Positions 43,918-53,938 of a DNA stretch of 64,000 nt are shown here, in pieces; positions within the stretch are counted from its first letter, which is position 1, and every line of letters starts with the position of its first letter. A program made the position numbers and the translations under genes. The stretch covers positions 372,001 to 436,000 of the forward strand of contig CP058667.1 of the NCBI GenBank assembly GCA_020544305.1, written 5' to 3'. Under the pieces are notes generated by a model. It saw only the letters and a program-made list of their open reading frames with translations, ran no database searches and was not told where the DNA came from. The DNA comes from Staphylococcus taiwanensis. Lineage in GTDB: Bacteria; Bacillota; Bacilli; Staphylococcales; Staphylococcaceae.

Positions 43918-45783
43918 TTGAATTTAAGTGTCACAAATAGTCCTTTTACAGAAGGGCAAGCTACACAAATTAATGAATTACTACAAACACTTACACCAGA
44001 ACAAAAAGTATGGCTAAGCGGCTATTTAGTTGCGAATCAACAATTCGCTGGTGGTGCTACAACAACAGCGTCTAACCAAGTTGCAACGGCTCAAGGTGAG
44101 CTTTCTGAAAGTACAGAAGCAATGTTACAACAAAATGAACCAACGATTACACCAGAGAAGCGTGCAATTACATTGCTATATGGTTCTGAAACAGGTAACG
44201 CACAAGGCTTAGCTGAAATCTTTGAAGAACGTCTGTCAAATATAGGTCACAACGTTACTCTAAAAGCTATGGATGACTTCAAACCTAAGAACCTAAAAAA
44301 TGTAGAAGATTTATTTATCATTACATCTACCCAAGGTGAAGGAGATCCACCAGATAACGCTGCGGAATTACATGAGTTTATCCATGGTAGAAAGGCACCT
44401 AAGCTTGAAGGTGTACGATATTCTGTTTTAGCACTCGGAGATCAAACATATGAATTCTTCTGTCAAACAGGACGAGACTTTGATAGAAAGCTTGGCGAAC
44501 TTGGCGCTGAACGTATTTATGATCGAGTTGATTGTGACGTCGACTATGAAGAAGATGCTGAGAAGTGGATGGCTAACGTTATCAATGCGATTGATACAGC
44601 ACCAGAAGGTACACAAAATGAACAAGTGATTAGCGAATCCATTAAATCAGCGAAAGAGAAAAAGTTCTCTAAATCAAATCCGTATCAAGCAGAAGTACTA
44701 GAGAATATTAATTTAAATGGCCAAGGTTCAAATAAGGAAACACGTCATATTGAATTCTTGCTAGATAATTTCGGGGAAGATTATGAAGTAGGTGATTGCC
44801 TAGTCGTCTTACCACAAAATGATCCAGCATTAGTTGAGTTATTAATCAACACACTTGGTTGGGAATCAAATGTAGAAGTACAAATTTCAGATGAAGGTGA
44901 CACATTACCGCTAGATGAAGCTTTGACGTCTCATTTTGAAATAACAAAATTAACCAAACCATTATTAATTAATGCAGCTTCTTTCTTTGACAATGATGAA
45001 CTACAAGAGAAAGTAGAAGATACTGAATGGATTCAAAGTTACGTAGAAGGACGTGATTTGGTCGATTTATTAACTGACTTCGCAACTACTGAATTACAAC
45101 CAGATAATTTATATCAATTACTTAGAAAATTACCACCTAGAGAGTATTCAATTTCAAGTAGTTATGAAGCGTTACCAGATGAAGTGCATATTACAGTGGG
45201 TGCGGTGCGTTATAATGCGCATGGTCGTGATCGTTCAGGCGTATGTTCAGTTCAATTTGCTGAACGTATCCAACCAGGAGATACGGTGCCAATATATTTA
45301 AAACGTAATCCAAACTTTAAGTTTCCAAAAGAGGGTGACACACCAGTTATTATGATTGGACCAGGAACAGGTGTTGCACCATTTAGAGCATATATGCAAG
45401 AACGCGAGGAACATGGCTTTAAAGGCAACACATGGCTATTCTTTGGAGATCAACATTTTACAACAGATTTCTTATATCAAACGGAATGGCAAGAATGGTT
45501 GAAAGATGGTATCTTAGGCAAGATGGATGTCGCTTTCTCTCGTGATACGGAAGAAAAAGTATACGTACAACATCGTATCGCAGCACACAGTAAAGAATTT
45601 AATGATTGGCTACAACAAGGTGCTTCAATTTATGTCTGTGGCGATGAAAAACATATGGCTAAAGATGTGCATCAAGCGATTCGCAATGTGTTAGTGAAAG
45701 AACAAGGCTTATCTGAAGAAGATGCTGAAGCGTATCTTAAACAAATGAAAAAAGATAAACGTTACCAACGCGATGTGTACTAA
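43918..45783 (+). CDS. cysJ: Sulfite reductase flavoprotein alpha subunit
   Basis: A 621-residue diflavin reductase passing electrons from NADPH through FAD and FMN to CysI. Domains: linker (1-75), flavodoxin (about 80-225; YGSETGNAQGLAE, STQGEGDPPDNA, LGDQTYEFFC), FAD domain (RKLPPREYSISSSYE near 405, SGVCSVQFAE) and NADPH domain (MIGPGTGVAPFRAYMQER near 482, VYVCGDEKHMAKDV-like segment). TTG start behind AGAGGTGG. It ends 18 bases before cysI. Confidence 0.92.
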   Translation: MNLSVTNSPFTEGQATQINELLQTLTPEQKVWLSGYLVANQQFAGGATTTASNQVATAQGELSESTEAMLQQNEPTITPEKRAITLLYGSETGNAQGLAEIFEERLSNIGHNVTLKAMDDFKPKNLKNVEDLFIITSTQGEGDPPDNAAELHEFIHGRKAPKLEGVRYSVLALGDQTYEFFCQTGRDFDRKLGELGAERIYDRVDCDVDYEEDAEKWMANVINAIDTAPEGTQNEQVISESIKSAKEKKFSKSNPYQAEVLENINLNGQGSNKETRHIEFLLDNFGEDYEVGDCLVVLPQNDPALVELLINTLGWESNVEVQISDEGDTLPLDEALTSHFEITKLTKPLLINAASFFDNDELQEKVEDTEWIQSYVEGRDLVDLLTDFATTELQPDNLYQLLRKLPPREYSISSSYEALPDEVHITVGAVRYNAHGRDRSGVCSVQFAERIQPGDTVPIYLKRNPNFKFPKEGDTPVIMIGPGTGVAPFRAYMQEREEHGFKGNTWLFFGDQHFTTDFLYQTEWQEWLKDGILGKMDVAFSRDTEEKVYVQHRIAAHSKEFNDWLQQGASIYVCGDEKHMAKDVHQAIRNVLVKEQGLSEEDAEAYLKQMKKDKRYQRDVY

Positions 45784-45801
45784 TAGAAAGGGTGGTACAA
45801 G

Positions 45802-47523
45802 ATGGCTAAAACAAATAAGCAAATTTCAGATGAATTAGACAAAAAACTTGATGCTTTAGAATATTTAAAAGATGACAGTAATTATTTACGTGGAACGATT
45901 GAACAAGGTTTAGCTGATCCATTAACTGGTGCCATTTCTGACGACGATACGAAACTACTAAAGTTCCATGGTAGCTATCAACAAGATGATAGAGACTTAC
46001 GTGATGAACGTCGTAAACAGAAACTCGAACCAGCATATAGCTTTATGATACGTGTTCGTTTACCAGGAGGTACAGCAACGCCTGAACAATGGATAGCAAT
46101 GGATGACATTTCAAATCAATATGGCAATCAGACGATGAAGTTAACAACCCGTCAAACTTTCCAATTTCACGGCATTTTAAAAAGAAATTTAAAATCATCT
46201 ATGAAGAAAATCAATGAATCTGTATTAGATACTATTGCAGCATGTGGGGACGTTAACCGCAATACGATGTGTAATCCTAATCCGTATCAATCAAGTATTC
46301 ATAAAGAAATTAATGACTATGCAACTAAAATTAGTGATCACTTATTACCGAAGACAAATGCTTATCATGAAATTTGGTTAGATGGTGAGAAAGTCTTAGA
46401 TTCTTCAGAAGAAATTGAACCAATGTACGGTAAAAAATATTTACCACGTAAATTTAAAATCGGCATTGCTATCCCACCTTCAAATGATATCGATGTTTAC
46501 TCACAAGACATTGGTCTGATTGGTATCGTTGAGAATAAGGAGTTGATTGGATTCAACGTCACAATTGGTGGCGGTATGGGTATGACGCACGGCAACACAG
46601 ATACGTACCCACAAGTTGGTCGACTCGCTGGCTTCGTCCCTAAAGACCAAGTCGTTGATGTTTGTGAGAAAATCTTAACCATTCAACGTGATTATGGTAA
46701 TCGTGAAAATCGTAAAAACGCACGATTCAAATATACAGTTGACCGCTTAGGCGTTGATAAAGTGGTTGAAGAATTAAATGCACGTCTTGGTTGGGATATT
46801 CAAGAAGCACGTGAATTTGAATTTGAACATAATGGCGACCGACTCGGTTGGATTGAAGGCGAAGATCATGTATGGAATTATACGTTATTTATCCAAAATG
46901 GACGTGTCAAAGATACAGAAGATTATCAATTAAAAACGGCATTGCGAGAAATTGCAAAAACACATACGGGCGACTTCAGATTATCTCCAAATCAGAATTT
47001 GATTATCGCTAATGTAACACCAGAGAAAAAAGAAGAAATTCAAGGATTGATAGACCAATACGGTTTAACAGATGGTAAGCATTACACAGGTTTAAGACGT
47101 AATTCTATGGCATGCGTAGCCTTTCCTACGTGTGGTTTAGCAATGGCTGAGTCAGAACGTTATCTACCATCATTAATCTCTAAAATTGAAGATTTATTAG
47201 ATGAAGCAGGTGTCAACGATGAAGAAATTACCATTCGTATGACAGGTTGTCCAAACGGTTGTGCAAGACCAGCACTTGCTGAAATCGCCTTTATTGGTAA
47301 AGCACCAGGTAAGTACAACATGTATTTAGGCGGTGGCTTCAAAGGTGAACGTTTAAATAAATTGTATAAAGAGAACATTGGTGAACAAGAGATTCTTGAA
47401 AGTTTACGTCCAATTTTAATGGATTATGGTAAAGAACGTTTTGAAGGTGAACACTTTGGCGACTTTGTGATTCGCTCAGGTGTTGTAGCTAAAGTTCATG
47501 GCGGTCAAGATTTCCATAGTTAA
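45802..47523 (+). CDS. cysI: Sulfite reductase hemoprotein beta subunit
   Basis: A 573-residue enzyme that reduces sulfite to sulfide with a coupled siroheme and 4Fe-4S cluster. Seen: [16 protein letters not shown] (about 113-128), [15 protein letters not shown] (about 147-161), [15 protein letters not shown] (about 253-267), and the cluster cysteines [10 protein letters not shown] (about 437-446) and [10 protein letters not shown] (about 480-489). The full set of ligands is present. Siroheme is made by the next two gene products. Confidence 0.93.
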   Translation: MAKTNKQISDELDKKLDALEYLKDDSNYLRGTIEQGLADPLTGAISDDDTKLLKFHGSYQQDDRDLRDERRKQKLEPAYSFMIRVRLPGGTATPEQWIAMDDISNQYGNQTMKLTTRQTFQFHGILKRNLKSSMKKINESVLDTIAACGDVNRNTMCNPNPYQSSIHKEINDYATKISDHLLPKTNAYHEIWLDGEKVLDSSEEIEPMYGKKYLPRKFKIGIAIPPSNDIDVYSQDIGLIGIVENKELIGFNVTIGGGMGMTHGNTDTYPQVGRLAGFVPKDQVVDVCEKILTIQRDYGNRENRKNARFKYTVDRLGVDKVVEELNARLGWDIQEAREFEFEHNGDRLGWIEGEDHVWNYTLFIQNGRVKDTEDYQLKTALREIAKTHTGDFRLSPNQNLIIANVTPEKKEEIQGLIDQYGLTDGKHYTGLRRNSMACVAFPTCGLAMAESERYLPSLISKIEDLLDEAGVNDEEITIRMTGCPNGCARPALAEIAFIGKAPGKYNMYLGGGFKGERLNKLYKENIGEQEILESLRPILMDYGKERFEGEHFGDFVIRSGVVAKVHGGQDFHS

Positions 47524-47557
47524 TTTTCAGAAAAGTAGTTTGAAGCGGGGTGACAAA

Positions 47558-48322
47558 ATGGGGAAAGTTTATCTGGTAGGTGCAGGACCTGGTGATCCTG
47601 ATTTACTAACGATTAAAGGGATGAAGGCAATTCAAGCAGCAGATGTCATTCTATATGATCGCTTAGTGAACAAGGAGATTCTTGCACTTGCTGAACCAGG
47701 CACTAAATTCTTCTATTGTGGTAAAGATCCTAATAAGTATTCTTTACCGCAAGAAGAAACAAATCGAATGTTGGTTAGTTTAGCTAAGAAAGGTCACGTG
47801 ATTACACGTTTAAAAGGTGGCGATCCTTTCGTCTTTGGACGTGGTGGAGAAGAAGCTGAAATCTTGGCACAACATCAAATACCTTTTGAAATTGTACCAG
47901 GTATTACTTCAGGTATCGCCGCACCAGCTTATGCAGGTATTCCCGTTACGCATAGAGATTATAGTTCATCCGTAGCCTTTGTGACTGCAGTAAACAAGCC
48001 AGGTATGTCGAAAGATGCATATTGGCAACATTTAGCACATGGACCTGAAACGTTATGTGTATACATGGGAGTGAAGCGATTGCCCGAAATTTGTGAACTA
48101 CTCATGACACATGGCAAAGCTAAAGAAACACCTGTGGCATTAGTACATCTTGGTACAACAAACGCTCAGCAGACAGTGGTTGGTACACTAGATAATATTG
48201 TTGAACATGCATCGAATATTAAAAACCCTGCCATGATTGTCATAGGAGATGTTGTACAGATGCGACAAAAAATCAGTTGGTTCAAGGAACAAGTTGATGA
48301 TTTAGAAATGACCTTACCTTAA
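47558..48322 (+). CDS. cobA: Uroporphyrinogen-III C-methyltransferase
   Basis: A 254-residue SAM-dependent methyltransferase making precorrin-2, the first step of siroheme synthesis. Seen: YLVGAGPGDPDLLTIKGM (5-22), DVILYDRLV, RLKGGDPFVFGRGGEE (about 84-99), and GITSGIAAPAYAGIPVTHRD (about 117-136). The frame stays open upstream into cysI (47498). The start is set at 47558 behind GGGGTG, where the family begins. It supplies the cofactor for CysI in the same operon. Confidence 0.92.
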   Translation: MGKVYLVGAGPGDPDLLTIKGMKAIQAADVILYDRLVNKEILALAEPGTKFFYCGKDPNKYSLPQEETNRMLVSLAKKGHVITRLKGGDPFVFGRGGEEAEILAQHQIPFEIVPGITSGIAAPAYAGIPVTHRDYSSSVAFVTAVNKPGMSKDAYWQHLAHGPETLCVYMGVKRLPEICELLMTHGKAKETPVALVHLGTTNAQQTVVGTLDNIVEHASNIKNPAMIVIGDVVQMRQKISWFKEQVDDLEMTLP

Positions 48323-48358
48323 TCAATTTAAAGAAACAGATAAAGCGAGGAAAACAAT

Positions 48359-48970
48359 ATGAGCAGTATGCCACTTATGATTGATTTAACAAATAAACAA
48401 ATTGTCATTGTTGGTGGAGGAAAAGTAGCAACCAGACGTGCATCTACATTAATTGAATACTGTCCCAATGTTCATATTGTCAGTCCGTCCATCACCACAG
48501 ATTTACATAAATTAGTGAAAGAGCAACGTGTGATGTGGCACGAGAAATGTTTCGAACCACAAGATATTAAGCATGCTGATATCGTAGTCCTTGCTACAAA
48601 TCAACCAGACGTTAATGATGATGTGAAAGCATCCTTACCTGAAGGAACATTACTCAATCATGCAGCACATGCACAAGAAGGGGATGTCACATTTCCAAGT
48701 GTTTTAAGACGTGGCAAACTCACAATCAGCGTTTCAACGAATGGCGCAAGCCCTAAGTTAGGACGTCAAATCTTATCTACATTAAGTGACATGTACGATG
48801 AGCGATATGAAACGTATATCGATTTTTTATATCAAAGCAGAAAGATGATTAAAGATTCTACAATCGAGCCATCTAGGAAACAAAGTTTATTACAACACCT
48901 TCTATCTGAAGATTATTTAGATGAGGAAAAACAACATGAATTCATGCGATGGCTCCAATCACAAGTTTAA
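48359..48970 (+). CDS. Precorrin-2 dehydrogenase / sirohydrochlorin ferrochelatase
   Basis: A 203-residue Met8p/YlnF-like protein. Seen: PLMIDLTNKQIVIVGGGKVATRRA (5-28, the NAD-binding fold), ATNQPDVNDDV and FPSVLRRGKLTISVSTNGASP (about 121-141). It oxidises precorrin-2 with NAD; whether it also inserts iron cannot be read reliably. Bacillus splits this between YlnF and YlnE. No separate chelatase gene lies in the operon. Confidence 0.88.
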   Translation: MSSMPLMIDLTNKQIVIVGGGKVATRRASTLIEYCPNVHIVSPSITTDLHKLVKEQRVMWHEKCFEPQDIKHADIVVLATNQPDVNDDVKASLPEGTLLNHAAHAQEGDVTFPSVLRRGKLTISVSTNGASPKLGRQILSTLSDMYDERYETYIDFLYQSRKMIKDSTIEPSRKQSLLQHLLSEDYLDEEKQHEFMRWLQSQV

Positions 48971-48990
48971 TATGAGGGGGCATGTGATAT

Positions 48991-49866
48991 ATGAGGAAAT
49001 TATTTATATTTGCATTAGCTGGATTTTTAGCCCAACTTGTTGATGGATCACTCGGAATGGGATTCGGTGCCTCATCATCATCCATTTTATTAACATATGG
49101 TATTGCACCTGCAATCGTTTCCGCGACGGTGCACTTTTCAGAAATAGCGACAACTGCTGCATCTGGAACATCACATTGGAAATTTGAAAATGTGCATAAA
49201 CCCACAATGTTAAAATTAGCTATTCCAGGTGCTATCAGTGGTTTCATAGGTGCTGGGTTACTAACACAAATTCATGGCGATTACATTAAACCGTATATCG
49301 CATTGTTCCTATTATCAATGGGTATTTATATTTTGTATCAATTTTTATTTAAAAGAAATAAAGAGATGCATACCCATGTTGGAAAATTAAGTAGTTTTAA
49401 ACTTGTTCCGCAAGGCGCGATTGCAGGTTTCCTAGATGCCATTGGTGGTGGTGGATGGGGACCAGTTAATACGCCATTATTATTAGCAAGCCATAAGATT
49501 CAACCACGTTATGCGATTGGTACAGTGTCAGCAAGCGAATTCTTTGTGACATTGTCTACATCCATTAGCTTTATTATCTTTTTAGGTATTACACAAATTA
49601 ATTGGTGGTTTGTCATTGCATTAAGTGTTGGTGGCATGCTTGCTGCGCCAATCTCAGCGTATTTAACTAAAATTCTACCGATTAATATTTTAGCGATTTG
49701 TGTAGGAGGCTTAATTATCTTCACTAATAGTAATGCCTTAATGACGTACTTTGTACATGATGAAACTGTTACGAATATTGTTCGATTCGCAATTATTTGT
49801 GCGATTGTGATACTTGTGATTATCACTGTCATTCGCAACAAAAAATTGTCTTTTTCTTATAAATAA
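48991..49866 (+). CDS. TauE/SafE-family sulfur anion permease
   Basis: A 291-residue membrane protein with about eight helices. Seen: the paired family motifs LAQLVDGSLGMGFGASSS (about 13-30) and AGFLDAIGGGGWGPVNTPLLLAS (about 147-169). The family moves sulfite, sulfate, thiosulfate or organosulfonates. Because it is the only transporter in this operon and sits between siroheme synthesis and sat, import of sulfate is a plausible role; sulfite export is the alternative. Confidence 0.88.
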   Translation: MRKLFIFALAGFLAQLVDGSLGMGFGASSSSILLTYGIAPAIVSATVHFSEIATTAASGTSHWKFENVHKPTMLKLAIPGAISGFIGAGLLTQIHGDYIKPYIALFLLSMGIYILYQFLFKRNKEMHTHVGKLSSFKLVPQGAIAGFLDAIGGGGWGPVNTPLLLASHKIQPRYAIGTVSASEFFVTLSTSISFIIFLGITQINWWFVIALSVGGMLAAPISAYLTKILPINILAICVGGLIIFTNSNALMTYFVHDETVTNIVRFAIICAIVILVIITVIRNKKLSFSYK

Positions 49867-49909
49867 AGCCGAGTAAACTAATCTAATTAATTGGAAAAGG
49901 AGTTATCAA

Positions 49910-51091
49910 ATGATGACAACACATGAAGAGATTATTAATTATACAATCAAACCGCATGGTGGCGAGTTAATTAACCGCGTCGTAGAAGGCGAAGAAAGAG
50001 CGCATCTACTTGAAGCTGCACAATCGTATAAAGTGATTACTTTGAATCCTTGGTCAATTTCTGACTTAGAATTAATCGGAATTGGTGGTTTCAGTCCATT
50101 AACAGGATTTATGGGTGAAGCTGACTATACGAAAGTTGTGGAAGATACGCATCTTGAAAATGGTCTAGTATGGAGTATTCCAATTACACTACCTGTTACT
50201 GAAGAAGAAGCGGATACATTAGCTATTGGTGATGACATCGCCTTATACGGTGAAGATGGAGAATTATATGGTACTTTGAAACTAGAAGAAAAGTATACCT
50301 ATGACAAGAAGAAAGAAGCACAAAATGTTTATGGCACGACTGATGAAGCACATCCAGGTGTGAAAAAAGTGTATGACAAAGGCAATGTGTATTTAGCAGG
50401 TCCTATTCAATTAATCAATCGTCCTAAACATGATGAATTTTCAGATTTCCATCTAGATCCAGCAGAAACACGTCAATTATTCCATGATCTTGGCTGGAAG
50501 ACAGTCGTTGGCTTCCAAACACGTAATCCTGTGCATCGTGCGCATGAATATATTCAAAAATCAGCATTAGAAATCGTTGATGGTTTATTACTTAATCCAT
50601 TAGTTGGAGAAACAAAATCAGATGATATCCCAGCAGACGTACGTATGGAAAGTTATCAAGCCATCTTAAAGAATTATTTCCCTAAAGATAGAGCGCGTTT
50701 AGTTATTTATCCAGCAGCTATGCGTTATGCAGGTCCACGTGAAGCAATATTACATGCCACAGTACGTAAAAACTACGGTTGCACACACTTTATCGTTGGA
50801 CGTGACCATGCAGGTGTAGGCGATTACTATGGCACATATGAAGCTCAAGAATTAATCTCTCAATTTGAAGATGAATTAGACATTCAAATCTTGAAATTTG
50901 AACATGCTTTTTATTGTGAAAAGTGTGGCAACATGGCAACAGCCAAAACTTGCCCACACGATGCATCTGAACATGTGCATTTAAGCGGAACAAAAGTAAG
51001 AGAAAAATTACGTAATGGTGAATCTTTACCTACTAAATTCTCAAGACCAGAAGTAGCTGAAGTATTAATTAAAGGATTAAAGCAAGACTAA
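49910..51091 (+). CDS. sat: Sulfate adenylyltransferase (ATP sulfurylase)
   Basis: A 393-residue homo-oligomeric type enzyme converting sulfate and ATP to adenylyl sulfate. Seen: [11 protein letters not shown] (about 62-72), [16 protein letters not shown] (about 200-215, active-site Arg and HxxH), [11 protein letters not shown] (about 298-308), and a zinc-like cysteine set CEKCGNM...CPHD (about 339-355). Preceded by AAGGAG. An in-frame second ATG is at 49913. Confidence 0.93.
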   Translation: MMTTHEEIINYTIKPHGGELINRVVEGEERAHLLEAAQSYKVITLNPWSISDLELIGIGGFSPLTGFMGEADYTKVVEDTHLENGLVWSIPITLPVTEEEADTLAIGDDIALYGEDGELYGTLKLEEKYTYDKKKEAQNVYGTTDEAHPGVKKVYDKGNVYLAGPIQLINRPKHDEFSDFHLDPAETRQLFHDLGWKTVVGFQTRNPVHRAHEYIQKSALEIVDGLLLNPLVGETKSDDIPADVRMESYQAILKNYFPKDRARLVIYPAAMRYAGPREAILHATVRKNYGCTHFIVGRDHAGVGDYYGTYEAQELISQFEDELDIQILKFEHAFYCEKCGNMATAKTCPHDASEHVHLSGTKVREKLRNGESLPTKFSRPEVAEVLIKGLKQD

Positions 51092-51107
51092 ATCGGGGGT
51101 ATAAGAA

Positions 51108-51707
51108 ATGAGTGAATCAAATCACATCACATGGCATGATTCTGAAGTGACGAAAGCTGATAGACAACAACAAAATGGTCATAAAAGTACAGTCATATGG
51201 TTTACGGGTTTATCTGGATCAGGTAAATCTACTGTTTCTGTTGCGCTAGAAAAAGCATTATTTGAACAAGGTAAACACGTTTACCGATTAGATGGCGATA
51301 ACGTTCGACATGGTCTAAATAAAAATTTAGGCTTTAGTCCAGAAGATCGCAAAGAAAATATTCGTCGTATTGGTGAAGTGAGTAAATTACTCGTAGACGC
51401 CGGTACCATTGCTGTTACTGCATTTATTTCACCTTATAGAGCAGACCGAGATGATGTACGTGACATTCTTGAAGAAGGCGAATTTATCGAAGTCTATACT
51501 GAATGTAGTGTCGAAGAATGTGAGAAACGCGATCCTAAAGGTTTATATGAAAAAGCTCGTTCAGGTGAAATTAAAGAATTTACAGGTATTAGTGCACCGT
51601 ACGAAGCACCAAATCATCCAGAAATAACAATTAATACAGAACAACAAACTGTTGAAGCATCTGTTGAACAAATTCTAAATTATTTAAAGGATAAACAATA
51701 TATCTAA
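51108..51707 (+). CDS. cysC: Adenylyl-sulfate kinase
   Basis: A 199-residue kinase making PAPS from adenylyl sulfate. Seen: P-loop [13 protein letters not shown] (about 32-44), [18 protein letters not shown] (about 60-77), [10 protein letters not shown] (about 104-113) and [20 protein letters not shown] (about 145-164). Last gene of the sulfate operon; the structured element with terminator follows. The iron-sulfur-type CysH may accept its substrate directly, so the role of PAPS here is open. Confidence 0.93.
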   Translation: MSESNHITWHDSEVTKADRQQQNGHKSTVIWFTGLSGSGKSTVSVALEKALFEQGKHVYRLDGDNVRHGLNKNLGFSPEDRKENIRRIGEVSKLLVDAGTIAVTAFISPYRADRDDVRDILEEGEFIEVYTECSVEECEKRDPKGLYEKARSGEIKEFTGISAPYEAPNHPEITINTEQQTVEASVEQILNYLKDKQYI

Positions 51708-51743
51708 TGACTATAGGCGTTTGAGACAAATTTATATTAGAAG

Positions 51744-51876
51744 GCTACATTGCAATTTCGCAGTAGCTAACTGAGCTGAGAAGGCGCTTTAAATCAAGCT
51801 TTTCTCAGTTCTAGTCATCCTTGCACGGGGGTGGGACAATGAATTCAAAATGAATTCTGTTCTACTCCCGTTTTTA
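51744..51876 (+). ncRNA. Structured intergenic element, copy B, with terminator
   Basis: The same three-hairpin layout as at 32255-32382: GCTACATTGCAA...GTAGC, the long arm ACTGAGCTGAGAAGGCGCTT / AAGCTTTTCTCAGTT with TAGTCATCCT after it, then a terminator built around paired GAATTC sites (GGGACAATGAATTC / GAATTCTGTTCT) and T5. Base changes between the copies keep pairing (CTGAGAA pairs with TTCTCGG in A and TTCTCAG in B). Confidence 0.55.
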
Positions 51877-52002
51877 TATAAAACTATGAGTCTTTTTTTG
51901 ATTATTCCCACTTATTTTCTGAATTTTTGTTACAATATATGAAAACGATTTCTTAAATAACTTAAAAAGAAATAAAGCTGAATACAATAAGGGGGAATTC
52001 AC

Positions 52003-53373
52003 ATGCATGGGGATAGTGTGTGGTTAACAGTTATGGGAATCTTGATTATTGGTTCAATTGTTGGACTTTTAATTGCAAAGAAAATCAGTCCAGTAGTGGG
52101 TATGATTTTAATTCCTAGTATCGGGGCATTACTTTTAGGTTATGGCATAAAAGATTTAGTTAAATTCTTTAATAGTGGTTTAGACTCAGTTATGAGCGTT
52201 GTCATCATGTTTATTTTCGCAATTGTCTTCTTTGGAATTATGACTGACAGTGGATTATTTAAACCGATTGTTAAACGATTAATACTGATGACACGCGGAA
52301 ATGTTGTCATCGTTTGTATTGTTACGGCTTTAATTGGTATGTTTGCACAATTAGATGGTGCTGGGGCAGTAACATTTTTACTATCAATACCTGCCTTATT
52401 ACCATTATATAAAGCACTTAATATGAATAAATATTTATTAATACTATTACTTGCGATTAGTGCAGCCATTATGAATATGGTACCTTGGGGCGGACCAATG
52501 GCACGTGTTGCCTCAGTACTTAAAGTGAAAAGCGTGAATGAATTATGGTATGGCTTGATTCCAGTACAATTAATTGGTTTTGTATTGGTACTCATATTCG
52601 CAACGTATTTAGGCTTTAGGGAAAAGAATAGAATTAAAAAAGCAATTGAGAAGGGTGAAGTTGAACCTACATTAAATGTAGATATCGAACGTCTTGTGAA
52701 GAATTATGAGCGAGATCAAGATATTAAGTTTCCAGTAAGAGGACGTGCTAAAAATCATCGCTGGGTTATCTGGGTCAACGTAATATTAACTATCGTTGTT
52801 ATTGTAATGATGTTAACTAATATTGCACCGCCAGAATTTGCTTTCATGATTGGTGTGGCGATTGCATTAGTGATTAACTTCCCAGATGTCGATGAACAGA
52901 TGAATCGTTTAAAAGCACACGCACCGAACGCCTTAATGATGGCAGCTGTGATTATAGCGGCAGGCATGTTCTTAGGTGTCTTAAATGAAACAGGTATGTT
53001 GAAATCAATCGCTTTAAACTTCATTAAAATTATTCCAGATGCTGTAGGACCATACTTACATATCATTGTTGGTTTCTTTGGTGTACCGTTAGATTTACTA
53101 ACAAGTACTGACGCCTATTATTTCGCGTTACTTCCTATTGTAGAACAAACTGCAAGTCAATTTGGTGTTCATTCAGTATCAACTGCGTATTCAATGGTAA
53201 TAGGTAATATAGTAGGTACATTTGTTAGTCCATTCTCACCAGCGTTATGGTTAGCGATTGGACTTGCTGAAGCTAATATGGGAACTTATATCAAATATGC
53301 ATTCTTCTGGATTTGGGGCTTTGCGATTGTACTACTCGCGATTGCAGTATTAATTGGTACTGTTACAATTTAA
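52003..53373 (+). CDS. CitMHS-family citrate (metal-citrate) symporter
   Basis: A 456-residue transporter with about 12 helices. Seen: the family opening MGILIIGSIVGLLIAKKISPVVGMILIPSIGALL (written over residues 11-44), DSGLFKPIVKRLI, and GAGAVTFLLSIPALLPLYKAL. The family takes up citrate complexed with magnesium or calcium, with protons. AAGGGGG precedes the ATG. A stand-alone gene between two terminators; no citrate lyase genes are nearby. Confidence 0.85.
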   Translation: MHGDSVWLTVMGILIIGSIVGLLIAKKISPVVGMILIPSIGALLLGYGIKDLVKFFNSGLDSVMSVVIMFIFAIVFFGIMTDSGLFKPIVKRLILMTRGNVVIVCIVTALIGMFAQLDGAGAVTFLLSIPALLPLYKALNMNKYLLILLLAISAAIMNMVPWGGPMARVASVLKVKSVNELWYGLIPVQLIGFVLVLIFATYLGFREKNRIKKAIEKGEVEPTLNVDIERLVKNYERDQDIKFPVRGRAKNHRWVIWVNVILTIVVIVMMLTNIAPPEFAFMIGVAIALVINFPDVDEQMNRLKAHAPNALMMAAVIIAAGMFLGVLNETGMLKSIALNFIKIIPDAVGPYLHIIVGFFGVPLDLLTSTDAYYFALLPIVEQTASQFGVHSVSTAYSMVIGNIVGTFVSPFSPALWLAIGLAEANMGTYIKYAFFWIWGFAIVLLAIAVLIGTVTI

Positions 53374-53407
53374 TATTTCATTACGCTTGAATTAGAAACT
53401 TTAAATT

Positions 53408-53460
53408 TATCCCGCTTTAAAAGACAATTATGCTTGTTGTCTTTTAAGGTGGGATTTCAT
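53408..53460 (+). terminator. Terminator of the citrate transporter gene
   Basis: A long stem ATCCCGCTTTAAAAGACAA / TTGTCTTTTAAGGTGGGAT with a T-rich tail. Confidence 0.85.
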
Positions 53461-53487
53461 TTTTTATTTTGAATATATTTGAGGAGG

Positions 53488-53728
53488 TCATAGGTCATTT
53501 AAGACTTCGCGAAGTGATTCCACCATTTCATGTTTTTCTATTTTAAATGATACATGATTACCTGAAACAATTTTTTGTATTAATATTGGAAATTTGAAGT
53601 CGTGTTTTCCCTTTTTGCATGACATAAAACATAGTTAAAAAAATCAGATAAATTACAATGCTTGTAAAGACACTGTTGATTATCGATTTTAAACTACTGG
53701 CACTGAGCATTTTTGGAAGTTGTAACAT
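53488..53728 (-). pseudogene. Frameshifted small membrane protein gene (candidate)
   Basis: On the minus strand one frame reads MLQLPKMLSASS, a membrane helix (about SIINSVFTSIVIYLIFLTMFY) and QKGKTRLQISNINTK, then stops soon after an A6 run. Reading past the run in another frame continues as IVSGNHVSFKIEKHEMVESL, ending REVLNDL. Removing one A would join both halves into a protein of about 79 residues with one membrane helix and a soluble tail. No good ribosome binding site is visible. It may be a decayed gene, a sequencing error in the run, or a phase-variable gene. Confidence 0.45.
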
Positions 53729-53771
53729 AAGTCGTCGTTTTTTACAGACGCCGTAAAATTATTATGATTCA

Positions 53772-53788
53772 TTTACAAAGCCTTAACA
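53772..53788 (-). promoter_or_regulatory. WalR box upstream of ssaA
   Basis: On the minus strand TGTTAA-GGCTT-TGTAAA fits the WalR consensus TGT(A/T)A(A/T/C)-N5-TGT(A/T)A(A/T/C) exactly. WalRK controls cell-wall hydrolases including ssaA in staphylococci. Confidence 0.75.
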
Positions 53789-53938
53789 TTGCACACAAAC
53801 CCTTGTATGTCTGATACAGTATGTCTTGTCGTTATTTAACGAGGAAAAATTATTCAAAACTATTTAAGTTATTTATATGAAATTTGCAGGTAGCCACGAG
53901 ATAAAAAATGTTTTAACAATTCTAGGAGGATATTAATT

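Noticed and set aside
52140-52595. 151-codon minus-strand frame within the citrate transporter gene
   Set aside because: Antisense of a hydrophobic-helix coding region; composition and lack of start signals mark it as a shadow.
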